Source: Streptomyces qinzhouensis (GTDB lineage: Bacteria > Actinomycetota > Actinomycetes > Streptomycetales > Streptomycetaceae). Taken from it: a stretch of 64,000 nt of DNA. A program made the position numbers and the translations under genes. The notes below the pieces were generated by a model. The model made no database searches, was not told where the DNA came from, and was given only the letters and a program-made list of their open reading frames with translations. Location of the stretch: positions 6,262,001 through 6,326,000 of the forward strand of contig NZ_CP042266.1 in assembly GCF_007856155.1 (NCBI RefSeq). Reading direction: 5' to 3'. Of this stretch, positions 44,882 to 53,731 are shown in pieces. The stretch's first letter is position 1; every line of letters starts with the position of its first letter.

Positions 44882-45424
44882 TTTCCTGCCTTCCCCTGAT
44901 GGGTGCAACGAGATGAACGGGGCAATCTGGCAGATATATGACAACGCATCATGTTTGCGGGCAGATGCAAGACTTGCGGGTCGGTACCCCCTACTGATTA
45001 CTCATCGGACAATCGTGCGAATCGGCCGCTTGCGGCTCATCTCTTCCTGCCGAAGCGGGCCTCGCCGGCCTCCATGCCTGTTCGTACGGACCAAGGCCGC
45101 GATGTGCCGAAGCCGAGCGGCCATCACAGCCGGGGCGCCCACTCCGTCCGAAGCACGGTTTCGTGAAGCCGGGAGATTTTCGCGGACGATCGCGGCGGTG
45201 ACGGGGCCACCCATGGGCAGGCGTGAGGCGCCACTCCGTCAGGTGCGGACCGCACTGCACTCCGAGAGCGCGGTCGAACGGTTGTCCCGTCGGACACTTT
45301 CGGGTGGAGTCTTGGTCCTCACCCTGGTTCGGACTGCGTCTTCCTCTGAAGATCTCACCAGGAGTCACTCACGTGACCGCCTTCGTGCGCTGTGGGCGGC
45401 CCTCGTCGGCAAGGAGTGGGATTC
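44882..45424. other. Divergent intergenic region, 543 bases
   Basis: This gap between the divergent protease and I36-like genes holds no convincing gene. The part near the protease (44920-45010) is unusually A+T-rich for this genome (for example GGCAGATATATGACAACGCA) and probably contains its promoter. An AAGGAG ribosome site for the plus-strand gene is at the right end (45410-45415). Open frames across the middle have atypical codon use. Confidence 0.5.
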
Positions 45425-46060
45425 ATGACGAATCGCTTCGCACGGACGGTGCGCGGTGTGCGCCTGATCGCGGTGGCGTTGGCAACGGTCGCGGGGACGG
45501 CGCTGTTCGCGGCACCGTCGGCCAGCCCGGCGGAGAACTGCGGGACCCATCAGGTCTGTGTGTGGGACCAGGACGACAACCAGGGGCAGATCATCCGGTT
45601 CGACGCGCCGACGGACGGCACCTGTATCTCCGCCACGCAGACATGGCCGGACGGGACCACCGCGGCCGTGCGTAGCGTCTACAACCAGCTCGACACCGGC
45701 TCGGTCGCCCAGCTGACCCCCTCCGACTGCTCGGGGGAGACCATCGGAGAGGTTCTGGGGCACAAGACCGGCGCGAACACCCAGGACGTGGGGTCCTTCC
45801 GGGTGTTCCGGGGCTGTGCCCCCGGGAACGTCTGCTTCTGGGCGAACGGTGACTTCACCGGCGAGATGGCGACCAAGCCGTGGGCCAATTTCTGCCAGAA
45901 CACCAGGGGGATCACCGCCACGGCCGTCTACAACAACAGCGGCAGCACCATCAATCTCTATGCGGGAAACTTCTGCCTGGGCGCCAACTGGCTCCGGACC
46001 ATCGAGACGGGCAAAGCCGCCCCGCTGAGTGAATGGGTGGGCCGCTGGAACCTCGCCTGA
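45425..46060 (+). CDS. Secreted peptidase-inhibitor I36-like protein, two domains
   Basis: A 211-residue secreted protein with signal peptide LIAVALATVAGTALFAAPSA. The mature part has two copies of the I36/crystallin-like pattern, CGTHQVCVWDQDDNQGQII (about residue 38) and CAPGNVCFWANGDFTGEM (about residue 137), each followed by a further cysteine, so disulfides are likely. I36 members inhibit metalloproteases (SMPI type), but many relatives have no known target. AAGGAG stands 9 bases before the ATG. Inhibition of a local protease is inference only. Confidence 0.8.
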   Translation: MTNRFARTVRGVRLIAVALATVAGTALFAAPSASPAENCGTHQVCVWDQDDNQGQIIRFDAPTDGTCISATQTWPDGTTAAVRSVYNQLDTGSVAQLTPSDCSGETIGEVLGHKTGANTQDVGSFRVFRGCAPGNVCFWANGDFTGEMATKPWANFCQNTRGITATAVYNNSGSTINLYAGNFCLGANWLRTIETGKAAPLSEWVGRWNLA

Positions 46061-46190
46061 CCCGGAGCACTTGGCGCTACGCGTCCCCCTGGACCCCCTG
46101 TACGGCGGATCCGGCGTGCGGCGCGGCGGGCAGGACCCGTCCCTTCGAGGCCGCCCCGCCCCGGGTGGCCGGGCCAGAGTCAGTAGGGCG

Positions 46191-46593
46191 GTGGCCCACA
46201 GCATCGCCTTCGTGGAAGGTGCCCTTGTCCAGGGCACCTTCTACGACCTGGGGGGAGTGGGTCTACCTCCTGGAGAACGGCTTCGCCGCTACGTGGTTCT
46301 TCGGCTACCGCTCGGTGCCGGAGATGGCCCCTTTCGTCGGTGAGGAGATCATCTGCCTCACCCTGAACCGCCATGACGCCCCCGCGTTGATCCTCCACGC
46401 ACCCGGTGACGGACGGACGTGGCAGACAGAGTTCGGTGACAGCACGGACCGGTCTCCGGACCTGGACGACGCGCTGCGGGCAGCAGGGGCCGTCTTTCCG
46501 TCCCTCACCGACGGCGTCTCGACCGAAGACGACCGAACCACCGTGGAAGAAGGACTGCTCCCGCTGGCGCTGCTCCCCATGCCAGTGGTCTGA
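46191..46593 (+). pseudogene. Frameshifted remnant of an unrecognised gene
   Basis: From a GTG at 46191 one frame reads AHSIAFVEGALVQGTFYDLG; at the run GGGGGG (46247-46252) the protein-like reading moves to another frame as GEWVYLLENGFAATWFFGY, running on to SPDLDDALRAAGAVFPSL and the TGA at 46591-46593. Removing one G would join both parts into one smooth protein. So this is a gene with a one-base insertion (or a sequencing slip), and its 5' end may also be missing. I do not recognise the family with confidence. A 42-bp piece of its 3' part recurs at 48369. Confidence 0.5.
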
Positions 46594-46800
46594 CCGGATG
46601 GCCGATGTGGCCCCTCCGTTCGCGTCAGTGGGCTGACAGGCACCGGCTGCCCGGGCTGCGGGACGCTACGGGGGCGGGCGTCGTACGGTGCGCCCATAAC
46701 CACGATGGTCTCGCTGGGGCCACAGGCGCAAGCCGACCCCCACCCCAGGAATACTCCGCCCGCCTCCGCGGACACGCTGAGGGACTGTCTCCTTGACAGG

Positions 46801-47136
46801 CTATGGGCGCCATTCCTGGCGGTAGGCGGGGTGCTCGGCGTATGACTGGGCAAGGACTCGCAGCGCGTATGCCACACCGGTCGAGCGGGAGTCCGAGGGG
46901 TCCATGGCCTTGTACTCGTTCGCCAGTTGCTCGGTCGGGTCGAGCGTGGGGAGATGGCTGTCGAGAAGAGCCTCGCCGCCCAGGTTGCGGCCACGTTAGG
47001 CGTAGGCGTGGTTGTCGTCCGTGATGCGTGCGACGAGGAACTTCACAAGGTCGTCCGTGCGCAGCGCGGAGCGCGAGTCGGGGAGTGTCCGGACGAGGTG
47101 CCGGCAGACCAGGGCGTTGAACTGCCGGTTGCCCAT
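46801..47136 (-). pseudogene. Broken DUF6221-like gene
   Basis: On the minus strand from the ATG at 47136 the frame reads MGNRQFNALVCRHLVRTL, then TDDLVKFLVARITDDNHAYA, a TAA at 46996-46998, and goes on in the same frame to EQLANEYKAMDPSDS and LRVLAQSYAEHPAYRQEWRP with a final TAG. The DDLVxFLxARxxDD start and the LRxLAxxYAxHPxYRxEWxP end are those of DUF6221 proteins of Streptomyces. The middle is shorter than usual, so the gene has an internal stop and probably a deletion. The bases from 46594 to 46800 show nothing. Confidence 0.55.
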
Positions 47137-47383
47137 GTGCGGCTCGGCGGCGTCTCCGGCAGCGCGACGCCGTACACCGGCTGATCACCGTGGACGGGGA
47201 AGATCAGACCTGCGCGAACAGTCTCCTGGCCCGAACGCCGACGTTGCCAGCCCGGTCGTAGTCGAAGACGCTGCCCGCACCACGGGGTACGACGGAACCT
47301 TCACCGGCATGTATCTCAACGAGCCCCCGGAGTGTGGGGAAAACGCCATGACCTGGGAGAACGCATGATCTAGGATCCCGAAA
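47137..47383. other. Decayed stretch before the MBL gene
   Basis: No complete gene. On the plus strand a frame ending at 47368 has protein-like composition (VVVEDAARTTGYDGTFTGMY, then LNEPPECGENAMTWENA) and stops 15 bases before the MBL start, as an upstream operon gene would. Its start is lost in the debris. I cannot name it. Confidence 0.35.
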
Positions 47384-48190
47384 ATGAGCACCGAATCGCT
47401 GTATCTCACGGTCCTCGGGTGTGCGACGCCGTACCCGAGTCCGGACAACCCGTGCTCCGGCTATCTGGTGTCGAGCGGCTCCACCCGCATCTGGGTGGAC
47501 GCCGGGAGCGGCACCCTCGGACCGCTCCAGCGCCATGTACGGCTGGACGAACTCGACGCCATCTGGATCTCGCACCTGCACGCCGACCACAGCGCGGACC
47601 TCCTCACCGCGTACTACGGCGCCCTGTTCGCGGACATCCGCCTGCCGGGACCGATCCCCCTCTACGGTCCCGCAGGCATCGCCGACCGGCTGGCGGACTA
47701 CCTCACCAACTCACCGGTTCGCAGCCCCGTCGAATCCGCCTTCCAGATCACCGAACTGCACGACGGGCACCGGGCGACCGTCGGCTCGCTCCGGCTCACC
47801 AGCCGGGCCGTTTCCCACGGCATGCCCGCCTTCGCCGTCCGCATCGAGGCGGCGGGGGCGTCGCTGGTGTACTCGGGGGACACCGCACCGTGCCCCGCGC
47901 TCACCGAACTGGCCGAGGGAAGCGACGTACTGCTGTGCGAGGCTGAAAGCGCACAGGCACCGACCGAGGGCGAACAAGTCCACCACACACCCGAAGACAC
48001 CGGCGACACCGCCCGTGCGGCCGGGGTGGGGCGGCTCATCGTCACCCACGTCGGCCGATTCCTCACCCCCCGACAAGCGGTGAACCGTGCCGCGGCCCGG
48101 TTCGACGGCCCCGTCGACTACGCCGAGCCCGGCACCACCTTCGAGATCGGTCCCGCCGTCACACCCACCGTGGTGCGGCCAGCCGACTGA
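47384..48190 (+). CDS. MBL-fold metal-dependent hydrolase
   Basis: A 268-residue metallo-beta-lactamase-fold enzyme: the metal motif is WISHLHADHSADLL at about residues 64-77, with later ligand sites SRAVSHGMPAF (about 145), YSGDTAPCPALTEL (about 165) and LIVTHVGRFLTP (about 220). It resembles ribonuclease Z/lactonase-like members; the substrate is unknown. The ribosome site is weak (AGGA 12 bases upstream), and coupling to a lost upstream gene is possible. Confidence 0.9.
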   Translation: MSTESLYLTVLGCATPYPSPDNPCSGYLVSSGSTRIWVDAGSGTLGPLQRHVRLDELDAIWISHLHADHSADLLTAYYGALFADIRLPGPIPLYGPAGIADRLADYLTNSPVRSPVESAFQITELHDGHRATVGSLRLTSRAVSHGMPAFAVRIEAAGASLVYSGDTAPCPALTELAEGSDVLLCEAESAQAPTEGEQVHHTPEDTGDTARAAGVGRLIVTHVGRFLTPRQAVNRAAARFDGPVDYAEPGTTFEIGPAVTPTVVRPAD

Positions 48191-48434
48191 CAGCGTTCGA
48201 GGCAGCCCCAACGGACACCACTCGGACGCGACCCGGGGGTTCGGCGAAAGAGAGTCTCGTGCCCAGACATTCCGTGCGACGAACCATCGTGCTTCTCGGC
48301 ACCGCGGCCGCGCGCCGGCTCAGGTGAACGCGGTGGGGAGGCGCAGCGGTTCGGATCGTCGGGCGCCGGGTCTGCGGACTTGGACGACGCGCTGCGGGCG
48401 GCAGGGGCCGCCCGAGGATCCGGGGGAGTGGGGG
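48191..48434 (+). pseudogene. Gap holding a 42-bp duplicate of the broken gene's 3' end
   Basis: This 244-base gap has no intact gene. Bases 48369-48410 match 46451-46492 at 39 of 42 positions, and both copies read as (S/A)xDLDDALRAAGA in the matching frame. It is therefore a relic of a second copy of the gene broken at 46191-46593. The rest of the gap shows nothing recognisable. Confidence 0.45.
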
Positions 48435-49439
48435 TCAGACGGCCGGGGGCCGAGGGTGGGTTTGGTTGCGGCGCAAGAGGGCGGCGCCGAGGGGGGTGAG
48501 GGTGTGCAGCACGGTGACCGCATGGCGGTGACTGTCGATGATGCCCGCTTCGCGGAGGGCTCTGGTGTGGAGGCTGATGGAGCCGGCCGACAGACCCGTG
48601 GCCCGGATGAGTTCGGTTGAGGTCGCGCCTGATGCGCATGCGGCGAGGATGCCGGCGCGGCTGCGCCCGATCAGTTTCCCGAGGGCTGGACGGGTCTCCG
48701 CGGAAGGGGGTGTCTGTGCGCGCGGGTGCAGCACGGGGTAGACGAGTACCTGTGGCAACCGAGGGTCGGCGATGGTGACCGGACTGTGCCAGCAGAAGTA
48801 GGACGGGATCAAGGTCAGGCCCCGTCCGTCCAGGTACACGTCGCCACTCCTGGTGTGGTGCAGGAGTTCCAGCACCGGGGGCCGCCATCTCATGGCGGGG
48901 GCGAGGCTGGTGAGCAGACCGTCGATTCCACCGTCGAGCATGGCCCGGGTCCGTAAGGTGTGTTCGCTGCCCAGGCGTGAGGCGATGTGCTCGGTGTACG
49001 GGGCGATTGCCGCGGAGTGGTAGGTGTGCAGGGCATGGACCAGTGCGGTCCGACCTTCGGCGTCGGCCAGTCGGCGTAGCCGGGCCTGGCGGCTGTCGGT
49101 GCCGACGAGACGGTCGAGCTCCGAGACGGCCCGGGTTCGTGGGGTCGCCAAGATGGCTTCCAGCCCGGCCTGGAGGCCTTCGGAGGCTTCCGGCGGGGTG
49201 AGGAAATCCGGGAAGTATCTGGCCCGGGGGAGGGCCGGCAGCAGCAGGGTGCGAACGAGCGGGCCGAGGCCGCGCTCGGTCAGGCGTCGCGTGGTGACGC
49301 GATGCCACTCCGCGAAGGCCCAGCGGCCCCGGCGGGTCTGCAGGCGGTGCAGGCTGAGGACGGTCTCCCACAGCGGGTCAGGACTGGATGCCCTCCGCGT
49401 CCGGGCGAGATCCGACTCCGTGAAATGTATGCGGAGCAT
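48435..49439 (-). CDS. Winged-helix (ArsR-like) transcriptional regulator
   Basis: A 334-residue regulator of the long ArsR-like type of Streptomyces. It begins MLRIHFTESDLARTR, typical of these proteins, and has a C-terminal winged helix: IGRSRAGILAACASGATSTE, LIRATGLSAGSISLHTRALR, then a wing with HRHAVTVLHTLTPLGAALLR (about residues 255-325). The middle (PLVRTLLLPALPRARYFPDF) is a presumed ligand or dimer domain. No metal-binding cysteines. The promoter region to its right is A+T-rich (TATTCCGCTAAAAGAGTG). Targets unknown. Confidence 0.85.
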   Translation of the reverse strand: MLRIHFTESDLARTRRASSPDPLWETVLSLHRLQTRRGRWAFAEWHRVTTRRLTERGLGPLVRTLLLPALPRARYFPDFLTPPEASEGLQAGLEAILATPRTRAVSELDRLVGTDSRQARLRRLADAEGRTALVHALHTYHSAAIAPYTEHIASRLGSEHTLRTRAMLDGGIDGLLTSLAPAMRWRPPVLELLHHTRSGDVYLDGRGLTLIPSYFCWHSPVTIADPRLPQVLVYPVLHPRAQTPPSAETRPALGKLIGRSRAGILAACASGATSTELIRATGLSAGSISLHTRALREAGIIDSHRHAVTVLHTLTPLGAALLRRNQTHPRPPAV

Positions 49440-49694
49440 CTCATTCCCCCCCTGCGGCCTGCGCTGTTTTATTCCGCTAAAAGAGTGTGTCGCGCGTGCT
49501 GGAGCCCTGCCAAGCTGCGTGCGGCCCCGGTGGGGGCCGCCCCTTCCGGGTCGGCGCCGGGGTGGCGGGGTCCGGAGCCGCCTGCCGACTCTGACCGGCC
49601 GTATTCCGGCCGGCCCGAATGCCGTTGTCGCCCATAGGGCTCATCTGCGCGATTCACGTCAGGAACCGTCATTACCGGAGCAAAGGAGATCCAA

Positions 49695-50135
49695 GTGATC
49701 GGAAACGTACGATCCAAGATGGCCAAGACCGGGGCTGCGGCCCTGCTCATGACAGGTGCCTTCGCCACACCGGCCCTGGCCCAGACCGATCCCAACGCCG
49801 CCGAAATCGCCGCCCTCGTGGCCGGCAGGGAGGACTGCCCGCCGCGGTACGCCTGTCTGTGGGTCCACGCGAACTGGAGCGGGTCGCGGTGGCAGGGCCA
49901 GGACAACAACCCGACCCTCCCGTCATTTATCGACATGAAGGCCTCGTCCACGTACAACAACGGCATCAACTGCCCCGTTCACTTCGACACCGTCAGGGGG
50001 TACGGCGGCCACGTCATGGCCGAGGGGCTGGGCAGCTACCGTCAGAACCTGGCGCTCAACCCGATACCGAACGGGAACGGCCCCCACGACAACTTCAATG
50101 ACCGGTTCAGGTCGATGTACTGGTGCAGTCGCTGA
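49695..50135 (+). CDS. Secreted I36-like protein, one domain
   Basis: A 146-residue secreted protein. Signal peptide TGAAALLMTGAFATPALAQ, then the inhibitor-like core CPPRYACLWVHANWSGSRWQ at about residues 53-72 and further cysteines at NCPVHF and the C-terminal WCSR. This is the family I36/crystallin-like pattern. GTG start with an AAAGGAGAT ribosome site. The lipoprotein gene follows after one base. A second such protein is at 45.4 kb. Protease inhibition is from the family and not proven here. Confidence 0.8.
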   Translation: MIGNVRSKMAKTGAAALLMTGAFATPALAQTDPNAAEIAALVAGREDCPPRYACLWVHANWSGSRWQGQDNNPTLPSFIDMKASSTYNNGINCPVHFDTVRGYGGHVMAEGLGSYRQNLALNPIPNGNGPHDNFNDRFRSMYWCSR

Positions 50136-50136
50136 C

Positions 50137-51039
50137 ATGCGTCCCGCCACCGTCAAAGCCACCCTGTTGGTGTTGATGGCCGGCCTGCTCTCCGGCTGCG
50201 GCAGCTCGCAGCCGGAGGGTACGCGGGTACCTGACCACCTCGACCGGAGCACAGTGGACATGGTCACCAACACCGGGGACTACCCGGCTCGGCAGTACCA
50301 GGTGGCGCTGGTCGACCTTGCGCTGACCCGGAAGTGCATGCGGGACGCCGGGATCCCGTGGAAAGGCGGCGTCCACCGGCCCCATCCGGACGCCGACGAG
50401 GGCGGCGGGGTCGGCGCCGACTGGGTCCGGCAGCATGGGTACGGTCTGTCCGAGGCCAAGCCGTCCGACGGGCAGAACGGGCAGAACGGGCAAGCCGGCG
50501 ACAGCGACCATCCACGGCTGCGCGAAACCCTCCTCGGTCCGCCCACCGCACTCGCCAAGCTGACCGCCCCGGGCGGCATCGTCTACTGGTACCCGAAGCA
50601 GGGCTGTGCGGCGAAAGCCCACGCCTCCGTGTACGGCGACCTCGACACCTGGGCACGGATCACGTACCTGCCGCAGGAGATCGGCCTCGGCCTGTTCGGG
50701 AAGGCGACCTCCGACCGGCGTTACCGGGCCGCGCTCGGGCGCTGGCGGACGTGTATGAGCCAGTACGGGTACACCTACGATTCGCCGTCCAGCATCGCCT
50801 CGGCCCTGAGCAAGGCATTCGAGTACTCCTCCGAGCCGCTGGATCGGCGCCGGAAGAAGGAGATCACCATCGCGGTACAGGACCTGGGCTGTAACCAGCA
50901 GGTCGGGCTTTCCAGGACCGGGCTGCGGCTGCGGCGGGAGTTCGCGCGCACCATCGAGCCGCGGCAACGTGCGGAGATGACCCGGCTGTCCGGCCTGTTC
51001 ACCGAGGCCGAGCAGCGCAGCAGGATCCTCTCCCGCTGA
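50137..51039 (+). CDS. Lipoprotein of unknown function
   Basis: A 300-residue lipoprotein: signal peptide ATLLVLMAGLLSGC with the lipobox Cys at about residue 22. The mature part has four further cysteines (RKCMRDAG, KQGCAAKAH, WRTCMSQYGYTYDSP and LGCNQQVGL), suggesting disulfides. A Gly/Asn/Gln-rich stretch (DGQNGQNGQAGD) forms a loop. I do not recognise a functional family; similar Streptomyces lipoproteins are uncharacterised. It is co-transcribed with the I36-like gene, from which it is separated by one base. Confidence 0.8.
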   Translation: MRPATVKATLLVLMAGLLSGCGSSQPEGTRVPDHLDRSTVDMVTNTGDYPARQYQVALVDLALTRKCMRDAGIPWKGGVHRPHPDADEGGGVGADWVRQHGYGLSEAKPSDGQNGQNGQAGDSDHPRLRETLLGPPTALAKLTAPGGIVYWYPKQGCAAKAHASVYGDLDTWARITYLPQEIGLGLFGKATSDRRYRAALGRWRTCMSQYGYTYDSPSSIASALSKAFEYSSEPLDRRRKKEITIAVQDLGCNQQVGLSRTGLRLRREFARTIEPRQRAEMTRLSGLFTEAEQRSRILSR

Positions 51040-51177
51040 CCGTCCCCGCTGACGTGCGCGGTCCGTGATCCGGTAGGAGAGACGGTCATCCGGCCGTGCC
51101 GCCGGTCACCAGTGACAACGGCCCGATGCCGGTGGCCCGGGCACCGACGCCGAACGAGCGGCCGGGGCGGGCCGGGT

Positions 51178-52128
51178 TCAGGGGCGGTGGCGGTGTTCCG
51201 CCGCGGCGGTCAGGTCGCGGCAGAAGTCGCCGAAGCCGAGTCCGGCGGCGTCCAGGGCCATGGGGTATGTACTCGTCAGTGTCATCCCGGGTGCGACGTT
51301 CGTCTCCAGTACCACCACCTCTCCGTGGGGGGTGACGATCGCGTCCGTACGGGACAGATCCCGCAGTCCCAGCGCCCGGTGGGCGGTGACCGCGACCCGC
51401 GCGGCCTCCTCGGCCGCCGCCGCGGAGATCCGTGCCGGGCGGTGGAACTCGACGGCGCCCGGGGTGTAGCGGGCGGTGTAGTCGTACAGCCCCTCCGCCG
51501 CGATCTCGACCGGAGGGAGCGCGAAGGGGCCCTCGCCCAGGTCGCCGACCCCGATGGCGATCTCGGTGCCGGTCACGAGGCGTTCGATCAGGGCCTCGTC
51601 GTGGTAGGCGAAGCACGCCATCAGCGCTTCCGGGAGCTGCTCGGCCGTATCGACCCGGCTCACCCCGAACGCCGAGCCGCCCGCCCGTGGTTTCACGAAC
51701 AGCGGCAGCCCCAGCCTCTCGGTGATCCGCCCGGTGAGCGCGGCGGCCCCCAGATCGTGGAACGCCTCCTTCGGCAGGGTCACCGACGCGGGCGTGACCA
51801 GTCCGGCCCGCGCGAACACCTCCTTCGCGACCGCCTTGTCGAACGCGGCCCGGCACGCCCCCGGCCGGGCACCCACATACGGGACCCCGGCCAGCTCCAG
51901 GATCTCCTTGATGGTGCCGTCCTCGCCCGCGGTGCCGTGCAGTACGGGGAAGACCACGGCGCCGGAGGCGTCGGCGAGGCCCGGCAGCAGGTCCGTGCCC
52001 ACGTCCCGCAGGTCGACTTCGACGCCGACGCGGCGCAGTGCGTCGGCGATCCGGGCGCCGGACTTCTGGGACACCTCGCGCTCGGGCGAGAGCCCGCCCG
52101 CGATGACGACGACCCGCAGATCGGTCAT
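51178..52128 (-). CDS. D-alanine--D-alanine ligase-like ATP-grasp enzyme
   Basis: A 316-residue ATP-grasp ligase. It shows LRVVVIAGGLSPEREVSQKSG at the start, HGTAGEDGTIKEILELAGVP at about residue 60, the grasp segment PLFVKPRAGGSAFGVSRV at about 140 and the metal-binding end VVVLETNVAPGMTLTSTYP. The Ddl motif SxGV after the lysine reads SAFGV, so the amino acid or acceptor may differ. Start at the ATG at 52128 (MTDLRVVV) with GGGAG upstream; an ATG at 52155 overlapping the aminotransferase stop is an alternative. Co-transcription with the aminotransferase suggests a dedicated dipeptide or peptide product (inference). Confidence 0.87.
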   Translation of the reverse strand: MTDLRVVVIAGGLSPEREVSQKSGARIADALRRVGVEVDLRDVGTDLLPGLADASGAVVFPVLHGTAGEDGTIKEILELAGVPYVGARPGACRAAFDKAVAKEVFARAGLVTPASVTLPKEAFHDLGAAALTGRITERLGLPLFVKPRAGGSAFGVSRVDTAEQLPEALMACFAYHDEALIERLVTGTEIAIGVGDLGEGPFALPPVEIAAEGLYDYTARYTPGAVEFHRPARISAAAAEEAARVAVTAHRALGLRDLSRTDAIVTPHGEVVVLETNVAPGMTLTSTYPMALDAAGLGFGDFCRDLTAAAEHRHRP

Positions 52129-52151
52129 TCCTTCTTCTCCCTCGGTGCTCG

Positions 52152-53465
52152 TCATGCCTGGTCGGGGCCGGGGGCCTGGGGGCCGGTGCTGTCGGCGCGG
52201 GCCGAGGTGCCGAAGGTGTCCCGCAGCCGCAACTCCGCCCCGATCACATCCGCCAGACGCCGCACCCCGTCGTTGATCCGTTCCGGCGGCGGGTAACAGT
52301 ACGACAGCCGCATGGCCCGGCGTCCGCCGCCGTCCGCGTAGAACCCGGTACCGGGCACATACGCCACCCTCGACTGAATCGCCCTCGGAAGCATCGCCTT
52401 GGAGTCCAGCCCCTCCGGCAGCGTCACCCACACGAAGAACCCGCCCCCGGGCCGGGTCCACGAGACCGCGGGCGGCATGTACTTCTCCAGCGCGTCGAGC
52501 ATCGCGCCCCGCCGCTCCCGGTACATCTCCCGGAAGTCCTCCAACTGGGTCCGCCACGGCTGGGTGCGCAGATACCGGTCGACCGCGAGCTGGTTGAAGA
52601 CCGCGTGCGAGAGCATCGCGCTCTCGGCGGCCAGCACCAGCTTCTCCCGTACGGCCGCCGGGGCCAGTGCCCAGCCGACCCGCAGACCGGGCGCCAGCGT
52701 TTTCGAGAACGAGCCGAGATAGATCACATCGGCGGGGGCGTCCGCGCGCAGGGCCCGCATCGGCTTCTCCGCGTCCAAGTGCAGCAGTCCGTACGGGTTG
52801 TCCTCCACGACGAGGACCCCGGCCCGCCGGCACACCTCCAGCACCCGGGGCCGGCGCTCCTCGGAGAGCGTGACCCCGGCCGGATTCTGGAAAGTGGGCA
52901 CGGTGTAGAAGAGCTTCGCGGGCCGCCCCTCCCGGGCCAGCCGGGCAAAGGTCTCCGCCAGCGCCTCCGGCACCACCCCGGCCTCGTCCATGGCCACATG
53001 CACGATATTCGCCTGGTAGGCGGCGAAGACACCGATCGCGGTGACATAGGTGGGGGCCTCGGTCACCACCGTGTCCCCGGGGTCGACGAACACCCGGGTC
53101 ACCAGATCGAGGGCCTGCTGCGAGCCGACCGTCACCACGACATCGTCCGGATGCCCGTCGATGCCCTCGGCCGCCATCACCCGGCAGATGGTCTCCCGCA
53201 GCCCCGGGTCGCCCTGCGCGGACCCGTACTGCAACGCCACCGGCCCCCGCTCCGCGACCAGTTCCGCCATCAGCGCGCCGACCGCGTCCATCGGCAGCGC
53301 CGCGACGTTCGGCATCCCGCCCGCCAGCGATACGATCTCCGGCCGCGCCGCGACCGCGAACAGCGCCCGCACCTCCGAGGCGACCATTCCCGCCGCCCGC
53401 GCCGCATAGCTCCCGCGCCACGGATCGACCCGCGAACCCGACCGGGAAGGCTCATCAGACTGCAT
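52152..53465 (-). CDS. PLP-dependent aminotransferase (fold type I)
   Basis: A 437-residue class I/II aminotransferase of the MocR/2-aminoadipate aminotransferase-like family without the DNA-binding domain. Motifs: ISLAGGMPNVAALPMDAV-like start (VSLAGGMPN, about residue 40), LQYGSAQGDPGLRETI, VTVGSQQALDLVTRVF, and the PLP lysine in VIYLGSFSKTLAPGLRVGWA at about residue 250. Start set at the ATG at 53465 with AGGAG 8 bases upstream; a GTG at 53486 is possible. The stop overlaps the ligase frame by ATGA. Confidence 0.9.
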   Translation of the reverse strand: MQSDEPSRSGSRVDPWRGSYAARAAGMVASEVRALFAVAARPEIVSLAGGMPNVAALPMDAVGALMAELVAERGPVALQYGSAQGDPGLRETICRVMAAEGIDGHPDDVVVTVGSQQALDLVTRVFVDPGDTVVTEAPTYVTAIGVFAAYQANIVHVAMDEAGVVPEALAETFARLAREGRPAKLFYTVPTFQNPAGVTLSEERRPRVLEVCRRAGVLVVEDNPYGLLHLDAEKPMRALRADAPADVIYLGSFSKTLAPGLRVGWALAPAAVREKLVLAAESAMLSHAVFNQLAVDRYLRTQPWRTQLEDFREMYRERRGAMLDALEKYMPPAVSWTRPGGGFFVWVTLPEGLDSKAMLPRAIQSRVAYVPGTGFYADGGGRRAMRLSYCYPPPERINDGVRRLADVIGAELRLRDTFGTSARADSTGPQAPGPDQA

Positions 53466-53731
53466 CGGCACGCTCCTGTCCGTCACCGTCCAAGGTCACC
53501 GACACTACCGAGCGCGCGTGATCACCGGGCGGCATTCCGCGAGGCCGCACCCGCCGGGCGAGGCCGCCGCGGGCCGGACGCGGGTCACGGCCGGTAAATG
53601 GCTGGCGCGCCGCCGCGGGGCGGGTCTACTCTTCGTCGAGTTCCGCCGGGAGGGCCGCGTGCCACACCCGGCCGGTCGGTTCGCTGTTCGGTTCGTTGTT
53701 CGGTTCGTAGAGGAAGCAGGAGGTGAGGACA
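53466..53731. other. Upstream region with a triple 12-bp direct repeat
   Basis: Gap between the divergent aminotransferase and the rsgA leader. At 53677-53712 there are three tandem 12-base units: CGGTTCGCTGTT, CGGTTCGTTGTT and CGGTTCGTAGAG. They end 20 bases before the leader ORF and could be an operator or part of the promoter. No gene seen. Confidence 0.5.

Noticed and set aside
45374..45675. Plus-strand frame starting GTG with AGGAG upstream, overlapping the I36-like gene
   Set aside because: Most of it is an out-of-frame reading of the I36-like gene, which has a better ribosome site and a clear signal peptide.
46305..46994. Minus-strand frame of 229 codons in the decay zone
   Set aside because: Ser/Pro/Arg-rich, shares no family pattern, and covers parts of two better-supported broken genes on both strands.
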